DNA of 64,000 bases from Bidens hawaiensis (GCA_021521415.1 JAIQDT010009076.1:37765-101764); one strand, 5' to 3'; shown: positions 23,438-36,017, counted from the stretch's first letter. Made by a program: numbers and translations. The notes: generated by a model from the sequence alone, not told the origin.

Positions 23438-23760
23438 GTCGGTATTCGTCTGGTGCCATACTCATTATATCCTCTTCATTCCATATCATAAGCCGGTTGG
23501 CAAGAATGTTGTTGTAAAGATCTTTAAAATCGGACGTTTTAGTAAGTAAATCGCTCCAGTTCATGGTCATATGGCGAAGAGCGTGTACACACGGTTGATG
23601 GTCTACCAGCAAATGAAGCTGAGTACACACCTGCTCCCAACGGCTCATTGGATGTGTGTTTATCATGTTCTCTAAAAACACCCCAATCCAAACTTTTGCT
23701 TACGCTACCTCCTCTTCAGTTGTCCCAACTAAGGGACCATTATATGTGATAATCATGTAC
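23352..23760 (-). pseudogene. Fragment of a plant transposon-associated (MYB/SANT or NAM-associated type) gene
   Basis: An open minus-strand frame of 109 codons (23681-23352) contains RWEQVCTQLHLLVDHQP, NWSDLLTKTSDFKDLYNN, IWNEEDIMSMAPDEYRQLM and VEVWRIFQNHADVYIG, ending GSFR. The same frame continues upstream to about 23760 through one stop (23702-23700), with NGPLVGTTEEEVA and AKVWIGVF. A Trp-rich start of the 'EE-A-AKVW' kind, followed by a helical region, recalls plant SANT-like / NAM-associated proteins of PIF/Harbinger-type elements. That assignment is tentative. Confidence 0.4.
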
Positions 23761-24518
23761 AATTTGTTAAACTTTATAAGAAAAAACCTTTTTGATATTT
23801 ATAGATGATTTTGTAACTGAAACTCATAATTGGGGATTTCAAAAATTAAATACGCCTCCTCAACAGATCTGTCGGTCGACGATGAATACTCTGTAGACCG
23901 ACAGTTAGACAGTGAAAATCTAGTCGGATGCCCGATCTTCGTCGTTGTCAAAAACTTGGTCGGTCGATGTTGTTTCACAAGGATTTTGAGGGGAATTTAG
24001 AAGTTTTAGAGGTCCACACACTCCCATTACTGTACACCCAACATCCAAGATCTTCTCAAACCAAATTGGGACCACCGGCAAATGGGGAAAGTGACGCAAG
24101 ATTTCGGCGGGGACCAGCGACCCACACGTGCATCCAGATTTATGTCTTGGAAGAGCCGACAATCAATGTGAAGGTACGCTGTCCTCATGTGAAGTTCAAA
24201 TCCTAACCCAAGGTAGCCCTAATTGTTTGTTATTGACTTCACCTTTATATAGAGTTTGCACGCACAAGTTTGTTGGAATAATGTGAAGACGATCGAAGAA
24301 ATTCTATCAAAGAAAAAGGATAGGGGTGAATTCTTTACCCCCGGTGAAAAAGGAATGAACAATGCTTTAGTCATTGGATAGAAATACTTGAAGAATCTAG
24401 ACACCCGTCCAGTATGCTCTTGTATGTGGTTTTCGTGAATTAAAACCAGTGGTGCCATGATCCTCAATTTGAAGGTGTAACGTATCAAGTGGGGAAATCC
24501 AATTTCATATGTTTAAGT
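23761..24518. other. Non-coding interval
   Basis: Short frames on both strands show no domain. Some words (GTCGGTCGACG, about 23871-23881; AGACCGACAG, about 23894) form a local inverted pair. Nothing else can be supported. Confidence 0.5.
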
Positions 24519-26422
24519 TGTAACACCCCGTTCCGGAATAGGCTGACGTGTCACAATAACATGGTTTCTGAACAAAAGACATAATTTTATGTATTTATCT
24601 GTCAAATGTATAACACATTAAACAAGACAAACTTAAGGTTAATTTATACACTAGCACGATCGAAAAGATATTTTATTAGGAACCTAATGTTTTATTCCTC
24701 GCTCTTAATCCCGCCAAAAGTAACCTATTGACCTGTATATATAAAAAAAATAAAAATAACGGAATGAGCCGAATGCTCAGTACGGAATAATAAGCTCAAA
24801 AGTTAATGATTTAATGAAATGTAATTATATTGAACTTAAATTTGTCTTATTAAATAAATTAAGACATATCATACGGATATACCCATGAGCGAACATAAAA
24901 CGTGACAATATACTGGTAGCTACTCCTGTATATTTATCACATGAGATGACGAGTTGGCATACCCGCTATCCATCTCCTTAATATTAATCCTAGGATCAAT
25001 CCGTACGCCTCCTAATAGTCATATGTACCACGCTTGTACTTAAGAGACGCCGTGAACTGATCTCACCGTCACGGGTGGTGCACATGTTGTCGATGCCGCA
25101 ACAACATGCTCGTGGGACACTCCACGAGAAGCTTCACTCAGGGTATCGAATATTATTAAATTTACTTTACTTTAGTATATTTTAAAGAAAGTTAATTGAT
25201 GAGAATTTACTTGTATGTTTGATTTTGTTAAAAAAAATTCGTTAGTACGTAACTAGATAATAATGTAAAATCTCTCTTAAATAAACACATGTTCGTTTCT
25301 AGATATTGTTTTGGTTTACAAACCTTTATCTACAAATAAGGTTTTGTATACAAATAAATTTATTGGTTTAGTTATTATTTAAATCCATTGATTTTCAGCA
25401 CCCACCACTTTACTTTGAAGTGGTTTTTTTTTATTTGCCTTTTTGAACATCACCTTCTACCCAGTTTCATTATTTATTTTTATTATTTTTAGTCTTAACC
25501 AGTTCGTTTGGTAATTATAGTAAATTTATTTTCTAATATATAATATACAAGTAATCAAATATGAGTACTTGATTATTTTTATACCTTTTCGAAGTAAGAC
25601 AACTTGAGTGAGTGGGTCGACAATACGTAAAAGAACAAACTATTCCCCTAACTCATCTTCTTTGCTTAAACTATATATGGAATGAAAACAAGGTTCAAAC
25701 TACAGATCATTTGTTTTAAGGAATTTTGTTTAGTTATTAACTGTTCCAACTAAGCTATCTCTTGTTATTGAAATAATAACTAAAAATTACCTTGATGTAA
25801 TTTGTCTTCTTTAATACGTCGTCGGAAACAAGCAAGTTGGCCGGAAAACTTGCGTTTTGAGCTCTACGGTTTTCTTATGTTTAACGGTAGTGATAAGTAA
25901 AAAGTTTCTCGGTAAAAGGTTGTTTTCGTTGTGATGTCGCGAGGTGGTTCAAGGTGGTGGGGATGGCTATGGAGCAGAGATGGTTAACAAAGCAACTACT
26001 TTACTATTTCGGTTCATTCCGGTTCGCCGGAAAAAGTGCAGCACGACGGAAGGTTGGTTTTAGTTCATTTTGATTTACCGTAAATAAGAGCCGTTGTTGG
26101 AATTAGACCTTTTAAGAGTATAGAAGGAGTGAGGGTTAAAGATTACGAAATGTTATATTAATAAGTACTTTTTCCTTGTTAACGAAGGCATAGATACAAG
26201 ATATGGATGTATGGATATTACCTACCCTAAATAAATTTATTCTACTTAATTCTATTTGATCTTATCTTATCTTGTTGTTCATATACTTGTTTGTTTTGCT
26301 CTGACTTTTCTAATAAGAGTTCTTTGCATGCATATATGTTTATTAATATAATAATACCTAAAGTGGCTGACTATTGTTTTCGTAGCTTTTTTTTTTTGAC
26401 ATTTAAATATTCGATCATAACT
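24519..26422 (-). mobile_element. LTR of gypsy family C, copy 1 (3' LTR of a minus-strand element)
   Basis: On the plus strand it starts TGTAACACCCCG at 24519 and ends near CGATCATAACTA. It matches 39310-40987 over most of its length. It lacks about 375 bp that copy 2 has after CAGGGTATC, and keeps about 620 bp (25742-26360) that copy 2 lacks. It is followed by AGAAATTTCGTCCTC, the reverse complement of the coding-end/polypurine signature found just before gypsy 3' LTRs, so the element ran on the minus strand. Confidence 0.75.
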
Positions 26423-26475
26423 ATTACTCTCTTAAAAGAAATTTCGTCCTCAAAATTTTGTGAGTTAGAACATAG
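26423..26475 (-). mobile_element. Internal-region stub of the gypsy C element
   Basis: The minus strand reads TTTTGAGGACGAAATTTC followed by a purine-rich run into the LTR, typical of the 3' end of Tekay-type elements. Only this stub is recognisable; no coding sequence continues at higher coordinates. Confidence 0.5.
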
Positions 26476-27179
26476 TTAAACGGCAGTTTCGTAATATTAA
26501 CAAAAAATAAATACATAAAATTTATAGTTACTAGGACCAGAGGTTCAATGACTCAATCGGATCCAATTTACACATAAGATTCCCAAATGTTCACATTTGT
26601 GTTATGTAATTCACAGGTATGTTATATACCACAATTTTCAATTACTATATAATCATGCCGTTAATGATCTTCACACAATACCTTAATGAACTAACAAATT
26701 AGAATGTCCATATGGACACTAATATGCATAATAGGAACCCATAACATACCTTTGTAAAGGCATTCACAATTATGTTCCGAACGATAATTGTCAATTAGTT
26801 TACAAATGCGTACTAATGTTTCCCACAATGCATCTAATTGGCCTATCTAAACATAGGGAGGGTTGGCGAAGTATTTTATTTCATATCTTAATAGTGCTCT
26901 TGATTGTTTCCCTCGGAAGCGGACAACAGGAAGGATAATAATACTTAAATTATATCTCCTATTGAGATATTATTAGGCAAACCTAGAATCTATTATAACT
27001 TTGCAAGATTAACTTGTGAGTTCTAAGCAAAGAGCTAATCCTAAAAGATTTATAAGGTTAGGTTTCCTAAGTAATATGGTAGTGACTCGAGCAAATCCAA
27101 CTCAAGGATGACGTCAAAAGCGCTTGTATACTTTAAAAAATGGGTATCTTACATTTACAGACAATTGACTTCATGTCGT
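26476..27179. other. Non-coding interval
   Basis: AT-rich, no ORF of interest, no clear repeat. Confidence 0.6.
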
Positions 27180-27756
27180 ATAAATCATGTTTTCAAACCA
27201 ATGTTATCATAACCGTCGAACATTGAACCGGATGCCTTACTGGTTTACTGGTCAGATCAGTCTAATCGGATTCAAGAATCATATGACATCACAAATAAAT
27301 AAATAAATAAAATTTACAATAACTTTTAAAACAGTAAATTTAAGTTTATTTTATAATGCTTTAAGAATAAAATTAAAAGAGAATATGTGATAAGGAAAAT
27401 TAATAATATCTTTTAATTCTCTCTCGTGAACTATAACATCATATAAAATGATCATCCAAATAATATAAAAAACCAAATTGGCGGAGTTGGTCAGTCCAAT
27501 GCAATTTAAATTTTTAATTGAATTTACACAGATTCAAAACTCATATCAAAATTGTATTTTCTTAACAAAAACATTCGGTTGAATTCTCTTGCCTATTGTT
27601 TCAACCGAACCAAACGATTCACTGGTTCAGCTGGGAACCGCCATGACCAGTCGGTTAATTTGAAAACTGAAAACGGTCTGAAGGTAGTAAACCATACCAT
27701 TGTTCTGTCTAATTCCGGGTCGGACCGGACGGTCCAAGTTTAGAAACATAGTTTCA
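27180..27756. mobile_element. Non-autonomous DNA transposon-like (ACCGG-rich) element
   Basis: The ends look inversely related: TTTCAAACCAATGTTAT near 27193 and the reverse complement of ATAGTTTCAAAC near 27745. The interior is rich in GGTTCAACCGAACC-like words (for example CAACCGAACCAAACG, TCGGACCGGACGGTCC). This is the style of a common class of plant MITE-like elements. No target duplication was identified. Confidence 0.35.
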
Positions 27757-29047
27757 AACTATCAAAGTAACTTCCTTTGTTTGAAAATAGTAATAACATT
27801 TAGAAACCTTGTTATATAGAAAGTTAGAATTATTTATTTATTTATTTATTCAAATATTGGAGAAGATAGTAGTACCGAACCAATGGTTTTTAATAAATCA
27901 CTTTTGTTGCAATAATATCTTAATAATCACAAGACCTTTTATTTAAAACGCCACATATCCTCGCCGTCGTGTCATTTGGAGGGCGTAGGGGTCGGGTTTT
28001 ATCCGAGGAATCCCTCAATAGGTGCACCGATAGGGGCTCCGTCCGTCCGGACTAGTGGCCGGCTCAGGCAACCTTTAGTCAATGGGGCCACGTACGGACT
28101 ACCCGGCGTTACTTAGTTGGTCGTTACAAAAAAGATAATAAATTAGATAAAACCAGTCACTATATTTAAGGTAAACTCACACTATATTTTATTAGATATA
28201 AGTCATTCTTAGAGATAAAAGTCACATAAAATATGATTATTTTATACTCTTAATAATAAATAAATGTTTCATTTCCCAAAGTATACCTACATATATTTTA
28301 TGTGATACTTATTTGCTAATTTCATAAATTCTATTTTTATGTTTTAAATATTAAAAATTTTTAGATTTGAAGCTTTCCTTAAAAGGTTTTGAATAAAACA
28401 TTCCAGAAAATGTTTGGTTAATGGGTATGTATATGAAAGCAGTGAGAATGATTTATTATATTATTATTTTTTTTACTCTTTTTTTTTCCGAGGTTTCTCA
28501 TTTTTTGTCTTCTATATTTTTAATCAGGGTCATTCCCGAGGATTCCATTCCCAATATGATTTTTTTTATTATTTTTTTTGCGCATGCATATTTTATACTT
28601 GTCAAAAAATTTGATCACCGTAATCTAAATACACAAAACAAAGTTATCTACTTATTGTACATATACAACACAAAGTTAAGCGATAAAACAAACAAAATTA
28701 AACTAGTCAAGCGGCCCTCCTAGAATATTTTGAAGCAAAATTATTGATCAAACTCTCACTGCACAAGGTTTAATTAATACACATACATACATACATACAT
28801 ACATACACACATACATGCATACATGCATAACTGTTTTTAATTCAATGGTGTCGTTTATAATTAATTTGCATTATGGCATATTCACTTTTAAATTATAAAA
28901 TCTTATTTAACTATAAAGAGACACAATTAAATTGACGTTTTAAAAAGTATAAATAAACTAACAATGTTTCAAATTCTTATGAATGTTTAAAGTTTAAGAG
29001 TTAAAAATAAAGTTTTAAGGAAGTTTTGTAAAGTGACTCATTTGGTA

Positions 29048-29088
<41 letters not shown>

Positions 29089-30344
29089 TTTATTAACGAG
29101 GGAGTTTACAAAAATTTAGACAGTTTCAACAAATTCAGCAATAAGTTTCACAAAGTTTAGCAACGGTTCAAAAAGTGTTCTGTACATGTTTCAGATATTC
29201 AACATGGGGTTCATAATTGACTATAAACGTTATGCATTAACCTAAAAATTCATATTTTAATATCAATATTCAGAGTTTAACTAAATTTAAATAGAAAAGT
29301 TATTAAAAGTTGTATTTAAAATAATTCAAAAATTATTTATGGGTGCTCTTTATAACTAGTTTACTTATACGAGTAATTAAAATTCGGGCAATCTTTTAAC
29401 ACATATATACATATAAACTTTACACTAGTGAATATGTTTTTATTATGAGTTAGCAGCTTTATCATTACTATTACTAAAATTATTACTATATTATTATTAG
29501 TAATGCTAACAATATAAGATTCAGAATTACCTTAGTCGCTTATGATGATGACAATAACTTATCAAGGCATGTATTCAAATAAGTACATGTTATACATATC
29601 GTATTAAACTTGTTTTAGTTTTCTAAAGCATGAAAACATTTCGGTACATGGTGTAAGACGGGCAAGGTGTACTATAGCAATTATGATACGTGGTGCGTTA
29701 AAATTGTAATGATATACGATAACATGGTATCAAAACAATATTTATAACAGTATGTCAAAATAGTATTGGATACCAATGATAGTAAAATAATTATAGTTAA
29801 AGTTGTGAGTAGAGATACTGTAGAAATAGAATTTCTCATAAAAACAATAAGAACATATCTTGTCGTTCGTTTTAATAATATGCGGACGAGATTTATAACA
29901 CATCACCAAAGTACCTTGATTAAAACTTTAAAGGAGAATCAAGTGAATAATTCGAATTTATAGCATCTCCAGATTAATCACATCCATTGAAAATAGCACA
30001 TGTTGGTATTCTTGTTAGTTACTAAAATTTAAGGACAATTAAATTTTAAAAACTATTATAGTTTGCCAACAATAAAAATTATAGATAGAAATCTAGAATT
30101 GCTTCATATAATCAAATTGTTGATATGTAAAGAAATAATTTAAACCGTAAAACTGATTGCATGATCATAGGAATTTCTAAAATTCAGATGTAAAGAAAAA
30201 TATATAAACGCAATTTATCCTGGATTTAAGATATACCATGTGTCATTATGTAAATGGTTATGATAAAAAAATAAGTTAAAAGCAGTTACCGCATTAGGTA
30301 TTAAAATGGTTAGGGTGAAATATAGTATAACAGTTATGTAAATG
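27757..30344. other. Mostly non-coding, with microsatellites and one GC-rich island
   Basis: 27930-28140 is a GC-rich block (CGGGGTCGGGTTTTATCC-like, CCGTCCGTCCGGACTAGTGG) resembling an LTR fragment. 28779-28828 is (ACAT)n and 29048-29086 is (AAT)n. ORFs at 28414-28723 are phenylalanine- and tyrosine-rich products of T-rich DNA and are not credible genes. Confidence 0.5.
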
Positions 30345-30369
30345 TGTAACATCCCGTTTTCTAATTTTG
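30345..30369 (+). mobile_element. First bases of LTR B copy 2, interrupted by gypsy element A
   Basis: TGTAACATCCCG starts at 30345 as in the solo LTR at 7290. After 25 bp it is interrupted by element A, and the rest resumes at 38348. Confidence 0.65.
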
Positions 30370-32215
30370 TGTAACATCCTAAAATTTTTGTATTTAATAA
30401 AAGAAAGTCGCGTTTAGTTATTGGGCCTAAATAACTAATTAGTATTAATAAATATCATGGACTTAGACTAATTAAAATGGATTAAAGGGAATGGGCCTTA
30501 GGTCCATGGGCTTTAAGGGATATAAATATCCTCTTAAACCACCATAAAACCCTAAATCCTCATTTCTTTCCATCCTAATCTCTACACACTCAAAAAACAC
30601 ACACATATCACTACACCATATTCGGCCGAAAGGGAGAGTGAGATCCAAGGCCAAGTAATGTGATTCTTGATAGATCGTAACTACGTGAGATATATACAAG
30701 ATCGATAGCTCGTGAGCAAGCTAACCTAGATCAAACGAGCACGTAAAGGTATGTTTCGATCTTTAAAGTTCACGTTTTTATTGGCGTTTAGCCTTGAAAC
30801 TTGAGTCTAGAATAGATCGGGTATAAACAAGACATAAAGTTGTAAACTTGATGATAAACATGAATGTAATGAACCCGAAAATGGAAACGGCTCGATTAAA
30901 TGAACCCTTGAACCAAGTGGAACGTTTTAGCTTAAAAAGATTAAAACTTTACGATTCGTTCGGGTCAAGCTTAAGCCGCAATCGGACTAGGTAACGGTTG
31001 GGGCAAAGGACGAACCATAATAAGCGAACAAAGGTCGCAAAACGCGTGTTTTGGATTGATGAAACGAACTCCGACGGAAGCGAGCTTACTATATAACTTC
31101 GCTGGTTATAAGTTCGCTGCTGTATGAACTTCGCTGGGTATATAAGTTCGCTGGGTGTATAAGTCCGCTTATGATCAACTTCGCTGTTGACTAAGTTCGC
31201 TGCTAGTTAAGTTCGCAAGATACTATGTTTCTAGCCCCATTTCCTTGTTATGTTTTCGGAGCTGTGTGCATACTCGATGTGATAGTTAATAGACTTACCT
31301 TAACTGGTAAGTGTATGCCTTATATGGTTTATATCTTATGTATGTATATCTTAAATGTGAATAAAAGCTTGTCGGTATGTGAACGATCTTCGGATATTGC
31401 ACATGCTAACAAGGGAGGTATGTTTATGATAGATGAATGTGTATGATAGATATATGTACAATATATGAGTATGTATGAATGATTAAAGAACGTATGTATG
31501 TTATGGGTATGTAAATATGGTATGTACGAAGACGAAGAAAGAGGGACCATACCCTAATAATATATGAGATAGAAGGGACCAGACCCTAATAATATCTGAG
31601 ATAGAAGGGACCAGACCCTAAAAATATCTGAGATAGAGAAGTAAAAAGGGACCAGACCCTAATAATATCTGAGATATACAAGAAAGGGACCAGACCCTAA
31701 TAATATCTGAGATAGACAAAGGAAAGAGGGACCAGACCCTAATAATATCTGAGATAGAATGGACAGTATTTATATAGTATGAAAGTAATAAAACGTGAAT
31801 GTATGTATGAAATTATGTAATGAAAGTAAGTTAGTAAAGTAATTATTATGTATCCTCGGATGCATAATGGAAGGTAAGTGTATGTATTGTATTATGTGTG
31901 ATTAACTAGAACTCACTCAGCGTAGCTGACTTTTAGTATGCACGCATGTGAGTAGATTGAGGCAGTTTGCTTGATGAGGACACATGGCATCGAATTGAAG
32001 ACACTGGCGTCCCAAGGAAATGTTATGATGTTTTAAAGACTATGTTTTGTTTTTAAACGACTATGAATGTTGATAAGACAAGATTTTAAAGTTATGTAAT
32101 GTTTATGGTTGAAGTTTTATACTCCGCGTAAAGTTTTAATTAACTCTGATATTTAGAACTGCGTTTATGAGTAAATCCAACACCAAATGTAGGGCACCGG
32201 TAACGGGGCCTTACA
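30370..32215 (+). repeat. 5' LTR of element A
   Basis: 1846 bp. It matches the 3' LTR closely but lacks about 240 bp (counterpart of 37111-37351) at the junction near 31228. TATA-like GGATATAAATATCC is at about 30517-30530. It contains GTTCGC-type words (31090-31216), a six-unit minisatellite (31543-31759) and GAACTCACTCAG (31909-31920). Confidence 0.92.
31543..31759 (+). repeat. Six-unit LTR minisatellite, 5' LTR
   Basis: The core GGGACCAGACCCTAATAATA followed by TCTGAGATAGA is repeated six times, with linkers of 1-11 purine-rich bases. The first unit carries the variant CCATACC and ATATGAG. Confidence 0.95.
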
Positions 32216-32218
32216 AGT

Positions 32219-32230
32219 TGGTATCAGAGC
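32219..32230 (+). other. Primer binding site (tRNA-Met type) of element A
   Basis: TGGTATCAGAGC begins three bases after the LTR end. It is complementary to the 3' end of initiator tRNA-Met, the usual primer for Tekay-type elements. Confidence 0.9.
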
Positions 32231-32613
32231 AAAGTTTGAGAGATTTAAGCATCCTACATGCTTAGACTCGAACAGAGAAGGGGATTAAAGTAAGAAAAGA
32301 AAGAAGATGCCAGTTCAAGATAGCCATGTGTCACTCGAGCAAGCTCAGTAAAGGTAAAGTGTATGGTTAAATAATGTATGATAAAGAAAGGATATGTGAA
32401 AGATAGGGATAGGATTAATTTATTGTTTTGATTGACTAACTGTTTAAAGTAGAACCAGCACAAATACACTCATAAAGGGAAGTGTGTAGGACACGGAAAG
32501 TAACGTGATTAGCTAATCACAGCTGGCCACTGTTATTACTTGTTAGCCTTACTATCCTTGTACTAAATAGTTCCTTGAAGTGATGATGTTTGTGTTTTCC
32601 CTTTTAGAATACG

Positions 32614-33717
32614 ATGGCTGGAACGGGAGAAAATGTGGGAGCGGGAGGTCGCACTGGACGACGTGGCAGGCCTCGTCGTGCCCAACAACCTTCGGTTGAA
32701 ATAGCTTCCAACAACGGAGATGAAGGAAGCGCAACTGGAAGAAACCCTGGCAACAATGAAGGGGTTCAACTCGATCCCTTAATCCAAGCAGCTATTGTTC
32801 AAGCTGTAGCCACTGCTGTGAAGAACTTGAACCCGGAGGGGTCTACTGGAGGCCGTGAAAGAACTGCGGAAGGAGCGGGAGGAGGTGGTAGGAAAGATGG
32901 TGAAGGAGAGAGGGAGGCTTCGAGTGTGGTACAGTCTGTGAAGGTTGATGATAGAAAGAGGGGCCGAGGTGGGTGCAACTATAAGTCCTTCAAAGGATGT
33001 GACCCACCAAAGCTGACTGGTTTGGGAGACGCAATCGCTACTCTTCAGTGGATAACCGCCATGGATAAAATTATCCGTATTAGCGAGTGTCGTCCCGACC
33101 AAGCTGTGGGTTAAGCTACTCAGTTATTCAGTGATGAAGCTATGTACTGGTGGGAAAGTGTGAAGCAGAGGAAGACTCGGGAGGAGATTAAGGAAATGAA
33201 GTGGGAAGATCTGAAGGAGTTAGTGATGAAGAGGTTCTGTGCTGACGCCGAGGTTGAGTGGGCGGAGATGAAGTTTCTGAACCTGAAAGCCAGAACGATG
33301 ACACATCGTGAGTATTCCACCGAGTTTAACCAAATGTCTAGGTTGGTACCCGATATGGTTAACACTGAGGCTAAGAGGATCAAGTGTTATGTAAGGGGAC
33401 TGCCACAAAAAGTCCGCACGCTAATCAGGACGAGTAAACCTGCTACCTTTGACTTTGTCGTCGAGCTCGCAGAGATGGTTTATGCAGACCTGGCTGCGGA
33501 TGATATTGTGGTGGAAAAAGAGAAGAAAGATAAGAAGTGGGTCAATGTCAAACAACCTGTTACTCAGTTGTGGAACTCCAAGGAAAAGAAGCAGAAAGTG
33601 TGGGAGAAGAGACCGTGCAAGACGTGTGGTAAGATGCACGGTGGTGAGTGCAAGTGGGGTAAGAATGTGATGTGTGTCATAAGTGTGGTAAGACTCATGG
33701 AGGAGAGTGTAGGCTAG
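32614..33717 (+). pseudogene. gag of gypsy element A, broken
   Basis: Gag forms the particle shell around the element's RNA. From ATG 32614 an N-terminal basic/Gly-rich segment runs to an in-frame TAA at 33112-33114. The same frame then resumes (YWWESVKQRKTREEIKEMKW, the retrotransposon gag domain PF03732; FNQMSRLVPDMVNTEAKRI). It continues into the first zinc-knuckle-like motif (CKTCGKMHGGEC) and ends at 33717. An apparent 5-bp duplication of ATGTG near 33666-33676 shifts the remaining zinc knuckles into the pol frame. The TAA and the insertion are separate lesions. Confidence 0.85.
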
Positions 33718-36017
33718 GGTCGAATTCCTGTTATAAGTGTGGAAAAGTGGGACATTATGCCCCAGAGTGTACCGCCAAGTCCGCATGTTATAAGTGCGGT
33801 AAGACGGGCCACTTTGCTAGAGAATGCACTGAAGGTGAAGCTGGAGGTAGTGGGAAGAAGGATACTGACCAAGCCAGGCCTAGAACTAGAGCTTACATGC
33901 TGACTCAGGAACAGGCTAAATATATTCCGGATGTTGTGACTGGTACGTTTCTAGTAAACGGTATTTCAGCTTCTGTATTATTTGATTCGGGTGCGAATAA
34001 AAGTTTCGTAGCTACTCAGTATAGTAAATTAGCTAAAATGAAATGTTGCCGAGTGTCTGAGACTTTTATAGTAGAAACCGCTAGTGACACTTCGGTTAAA
34101 ATAATGAAAATGGTTAAGGATTGTAAGATAGAGTTAGAGGGACATGAATTCCCTGTTACCTTGTACGTTATGACCTTGGGAGGGTTCAATGTGGTCTTGG
34201 AAATGGATTGGCTGTCTGAGTATGAAGCTCAGATCGTGTGTAAGAGTAGGGTGATAAGGTTAAAGTCTTTGAATGGTAGTGTTGTGACGGTTTATGGTGA
34301 TAAGGAAAGTTCTGGGCTTAATGTCATTTCGATGATAAAAGCCGAGGGTTTGTTAAGGCGAGGGTGCGGTGCCTACCTGGCGTATATTGTCAACGCTACG
34401 GCCGAGACGAAAGAAATGAAAGATGTTCCTATCGTGTGCGACTACCCAGAAGTATTCCCAGAGGATCTTCCGGGGTTGCCACCGGAGCGAGAGATAGAAT
34501 TCCAGATAGATTTAGTACCAGGAGCCCAACCCGTCGCGAAAGCGCCTTACCGTCTAGCACCGTCCGAGATGAAAGAATTGATGTCCCAACTGCAAGAACT
34601 CCTCTACAAGGGTTTCATAAGGCCAAGTGTTTCCCCTTGGGACGCGCCAGTGTTGTTCGTGAAGAAGAATGATGGAAGTATGAGTCTGTGCATAGACTAT
34701 CGCGAGTTGAATAAGCTTACGGTAAAGAATAGATATCCTTTGCCAAGGATTGATGATCTGTTTGACCAACTTCAAGGTTCAAGTTGGTTCTCACGAATAG
34801 ATCTCAGATCAGGCTATCATCAGTTGAAAGTGAAAGAGGCAGACATCCCTAAAACAGCGTTTCGGACGCGGTATGGACACTACGAGTTCCTCGTGATGTC
34901 ATTCGGTCTAACGAATGCACCCGCAACATTTATGGACATGATGAATAGGGTATGTCGGCCTATGTTTGATAAATCGGTAATTGTCTTTACTGATGACATA
35001 TTGATTTATTCAAAGAATGAGACTGATCATACAGATCATTTGAGGGAGGTATTAGAGACTCTAAAGAAGGAGAAGTTGTATGCTAAGTTTTTGAAATGCG
35101 CGTTCTGGTTGCGAGAAGTGCAATTCCTAGGTCACGTGATTAATCCGGAAGGGATTATGGTGGACCCAGCCAAGATTGAAGCAATAACTAATTGGAAGAC
35201 TCCACAGAACCCGACTGATATACGAAGCTTCTTAGGGTTAGCTGGCTACTATAGGAGATTCATCGAAGGTTTCTCCAAGATAGCCGCACCGCTGACCAGT
35301 ATGACCCGAAAGATGATAGTATTCAGTTTTGGTAAGTTTCAAGAAGAAGCTTTTCAGGAGTTAAAGAAGAGACTCACGCAAGCTCCAATCCTTGCTTTAC
35401 CCGATGGTGACGAGGATTTGGTTGTTTGTACAGATGCTTCGCATCGTGGGTTAGGTTGCGTGTTGATGAAACGAGGGAAGGTGATAGCTTACGCGTCTAG
35501 ACAGTTGAAAGTTCACGAGAGTACTTACCTGATGCATGATTTAGAGCTTGCAGCAGTAGTTCATGCCTTAAAGATATGGAGGCATTACCTGTATGGTACC
35601 AAGTGTACTATTTATATAGATCACAAAAGTTTAAAGTACTTCTTCGAGCAGAAAGAGTTGAATATGAGGCAGAGAAGGTGGTTAGAATTGATAAAATATT
35701 ATGACTACGATATTAAGTACTACCCTGGTAAAGCTAATTTAGTCGCCGACGCGTTAAGCCGTAAGAATGAGGAAGTCCTTGAAACAGTGAAGTCATACCA
35801 GCTGATTATGAACTCGAGCCTTCTCGAAGAAATCATCAAAGTGCAGTCAGAAGTATTGGTAGTCAAGAAAGAAAGGATTTATGGCCAGCAAGATGAGTTG
35901 ATGGAAAACACTCATAGAGTTAAGACTAGATTTGACCGTATGTGGATTCCACACCATGGAGATATCAGAGGTCGAATCTTAGGTTCATGTTTCTCATCTG
36001 AGGAAGTGTCTAGCTGA
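33672..36017 (+). CDS. Nucleocapsid-protease-RT-RNase H polyprotein of gypsy A (open, 781 codons)
   Basis: Copies the element's RNA into DNA inside the particle. Order: an incomplete and two complete CCHC zinc knuckles (C20/C23/H28/C33 and C39/C42/H47/C52), an aspartic protease with [10 protein letters not shown] (about 103-112), reverse transcriptase with [26 protein letters not shown] and the catalytic FTDD (about 438-441), then RNase H with TDASHRGLG and the DALSRK end (about 692). A short zinc-binding-like linker follows. At about 35983 a deletion joins this frame to the element's far 3' end out of frame, ending in SSEEVSS. No integrase core is present. The ATG at 33672 is only the first Met after the gag frameshift; expression would normally be as a gag-pol fusion. 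Confidence 0.9.
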   Translation: MCHKCGKTHGGECRLGSNSCYKCGKVGHYAPECTAKSACYKCGKTGHFARECTEGEAGGSGKKDTDQARPRTRAYMLTQEQAKYIPDVVTGTFLVNGISASVLFDSGANKSFVATQYSKLAKMKCCRVSETFIVETASDTSVKIMKMVKDCKIELEGHEFPVTLYVMTLGGFNVVLEMDWLSEYEAQIVCKSRVIRLKSLNGSVVTVYGDKESSGLNVISMIKAEGLLRRGCGAYLAYIVNATAETKEMKDVPIVCDYPEVFPEDLPGLPPEREIEFQIDLVPGAQPVAKAPYRLAPSEMKELMSQLQELLYKGFIRPSVSPWDAPVLFVKKNDGSMSLCIDYRELNKLTVKNRYPLPRIDDLFDQLQGSSWFSRIDLRSGYHQLKVKEADIPKTAFRTRYGHYEFLVMSFGLTNAPATFMDMMNRVCRPMFDKSVIVFTDDILIYSKNETDHTDHLREVLETLKKEKLYAKFLKCAFWLREVQFLGHVINPEGIMVDPAKIEAITNWKTPQNPTDIRSFLGLAGYYRRFIEGFSKIAAPLTSMTRKMIVFSFGKFQEEAFQELKKRLTQAPILALPDGDEDLVVCTDASHRGLGCVLMKRGKVIAYASRQLKVHESTYLMHDLELAAVVHALKIWRHYLYGTKCTIYIDHKSLKYFFEQKELNMRQRRWLELIKYYDYDIKYYPGKANLVADALSRKNEEVLETVKSYQLIMNSSLLEEIIKVQSEVLVVKKERIYGQQDELMENTHRVKTRFDRMWIPHHGDIRGRILGSCFSSEEVSS

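Noticed and set aside
24219..24488. 89-codon minus-strand ORF
   Set aside because: No recognisable motif; composition fits random AT-rich sequence.
28414..28723. Two overlapping Phe/Tyr/Ile-rich ORFs that look like membrane peptides
   Set aside because: They come from T-rich low-complexity DNA in two frames at once, with no promoter or domain.
31540..31760. CRISPR-like array from regularly spaced repeats
   Set aside because: The spacers are short purine-rich linkers of variable size inside a plant LTR; this is a minisatellite.
33120..33786. Several minus-strand ORFs over gag of element A
   Set aside because: They are antisense shadows of the coding frame and have no domains of their own.
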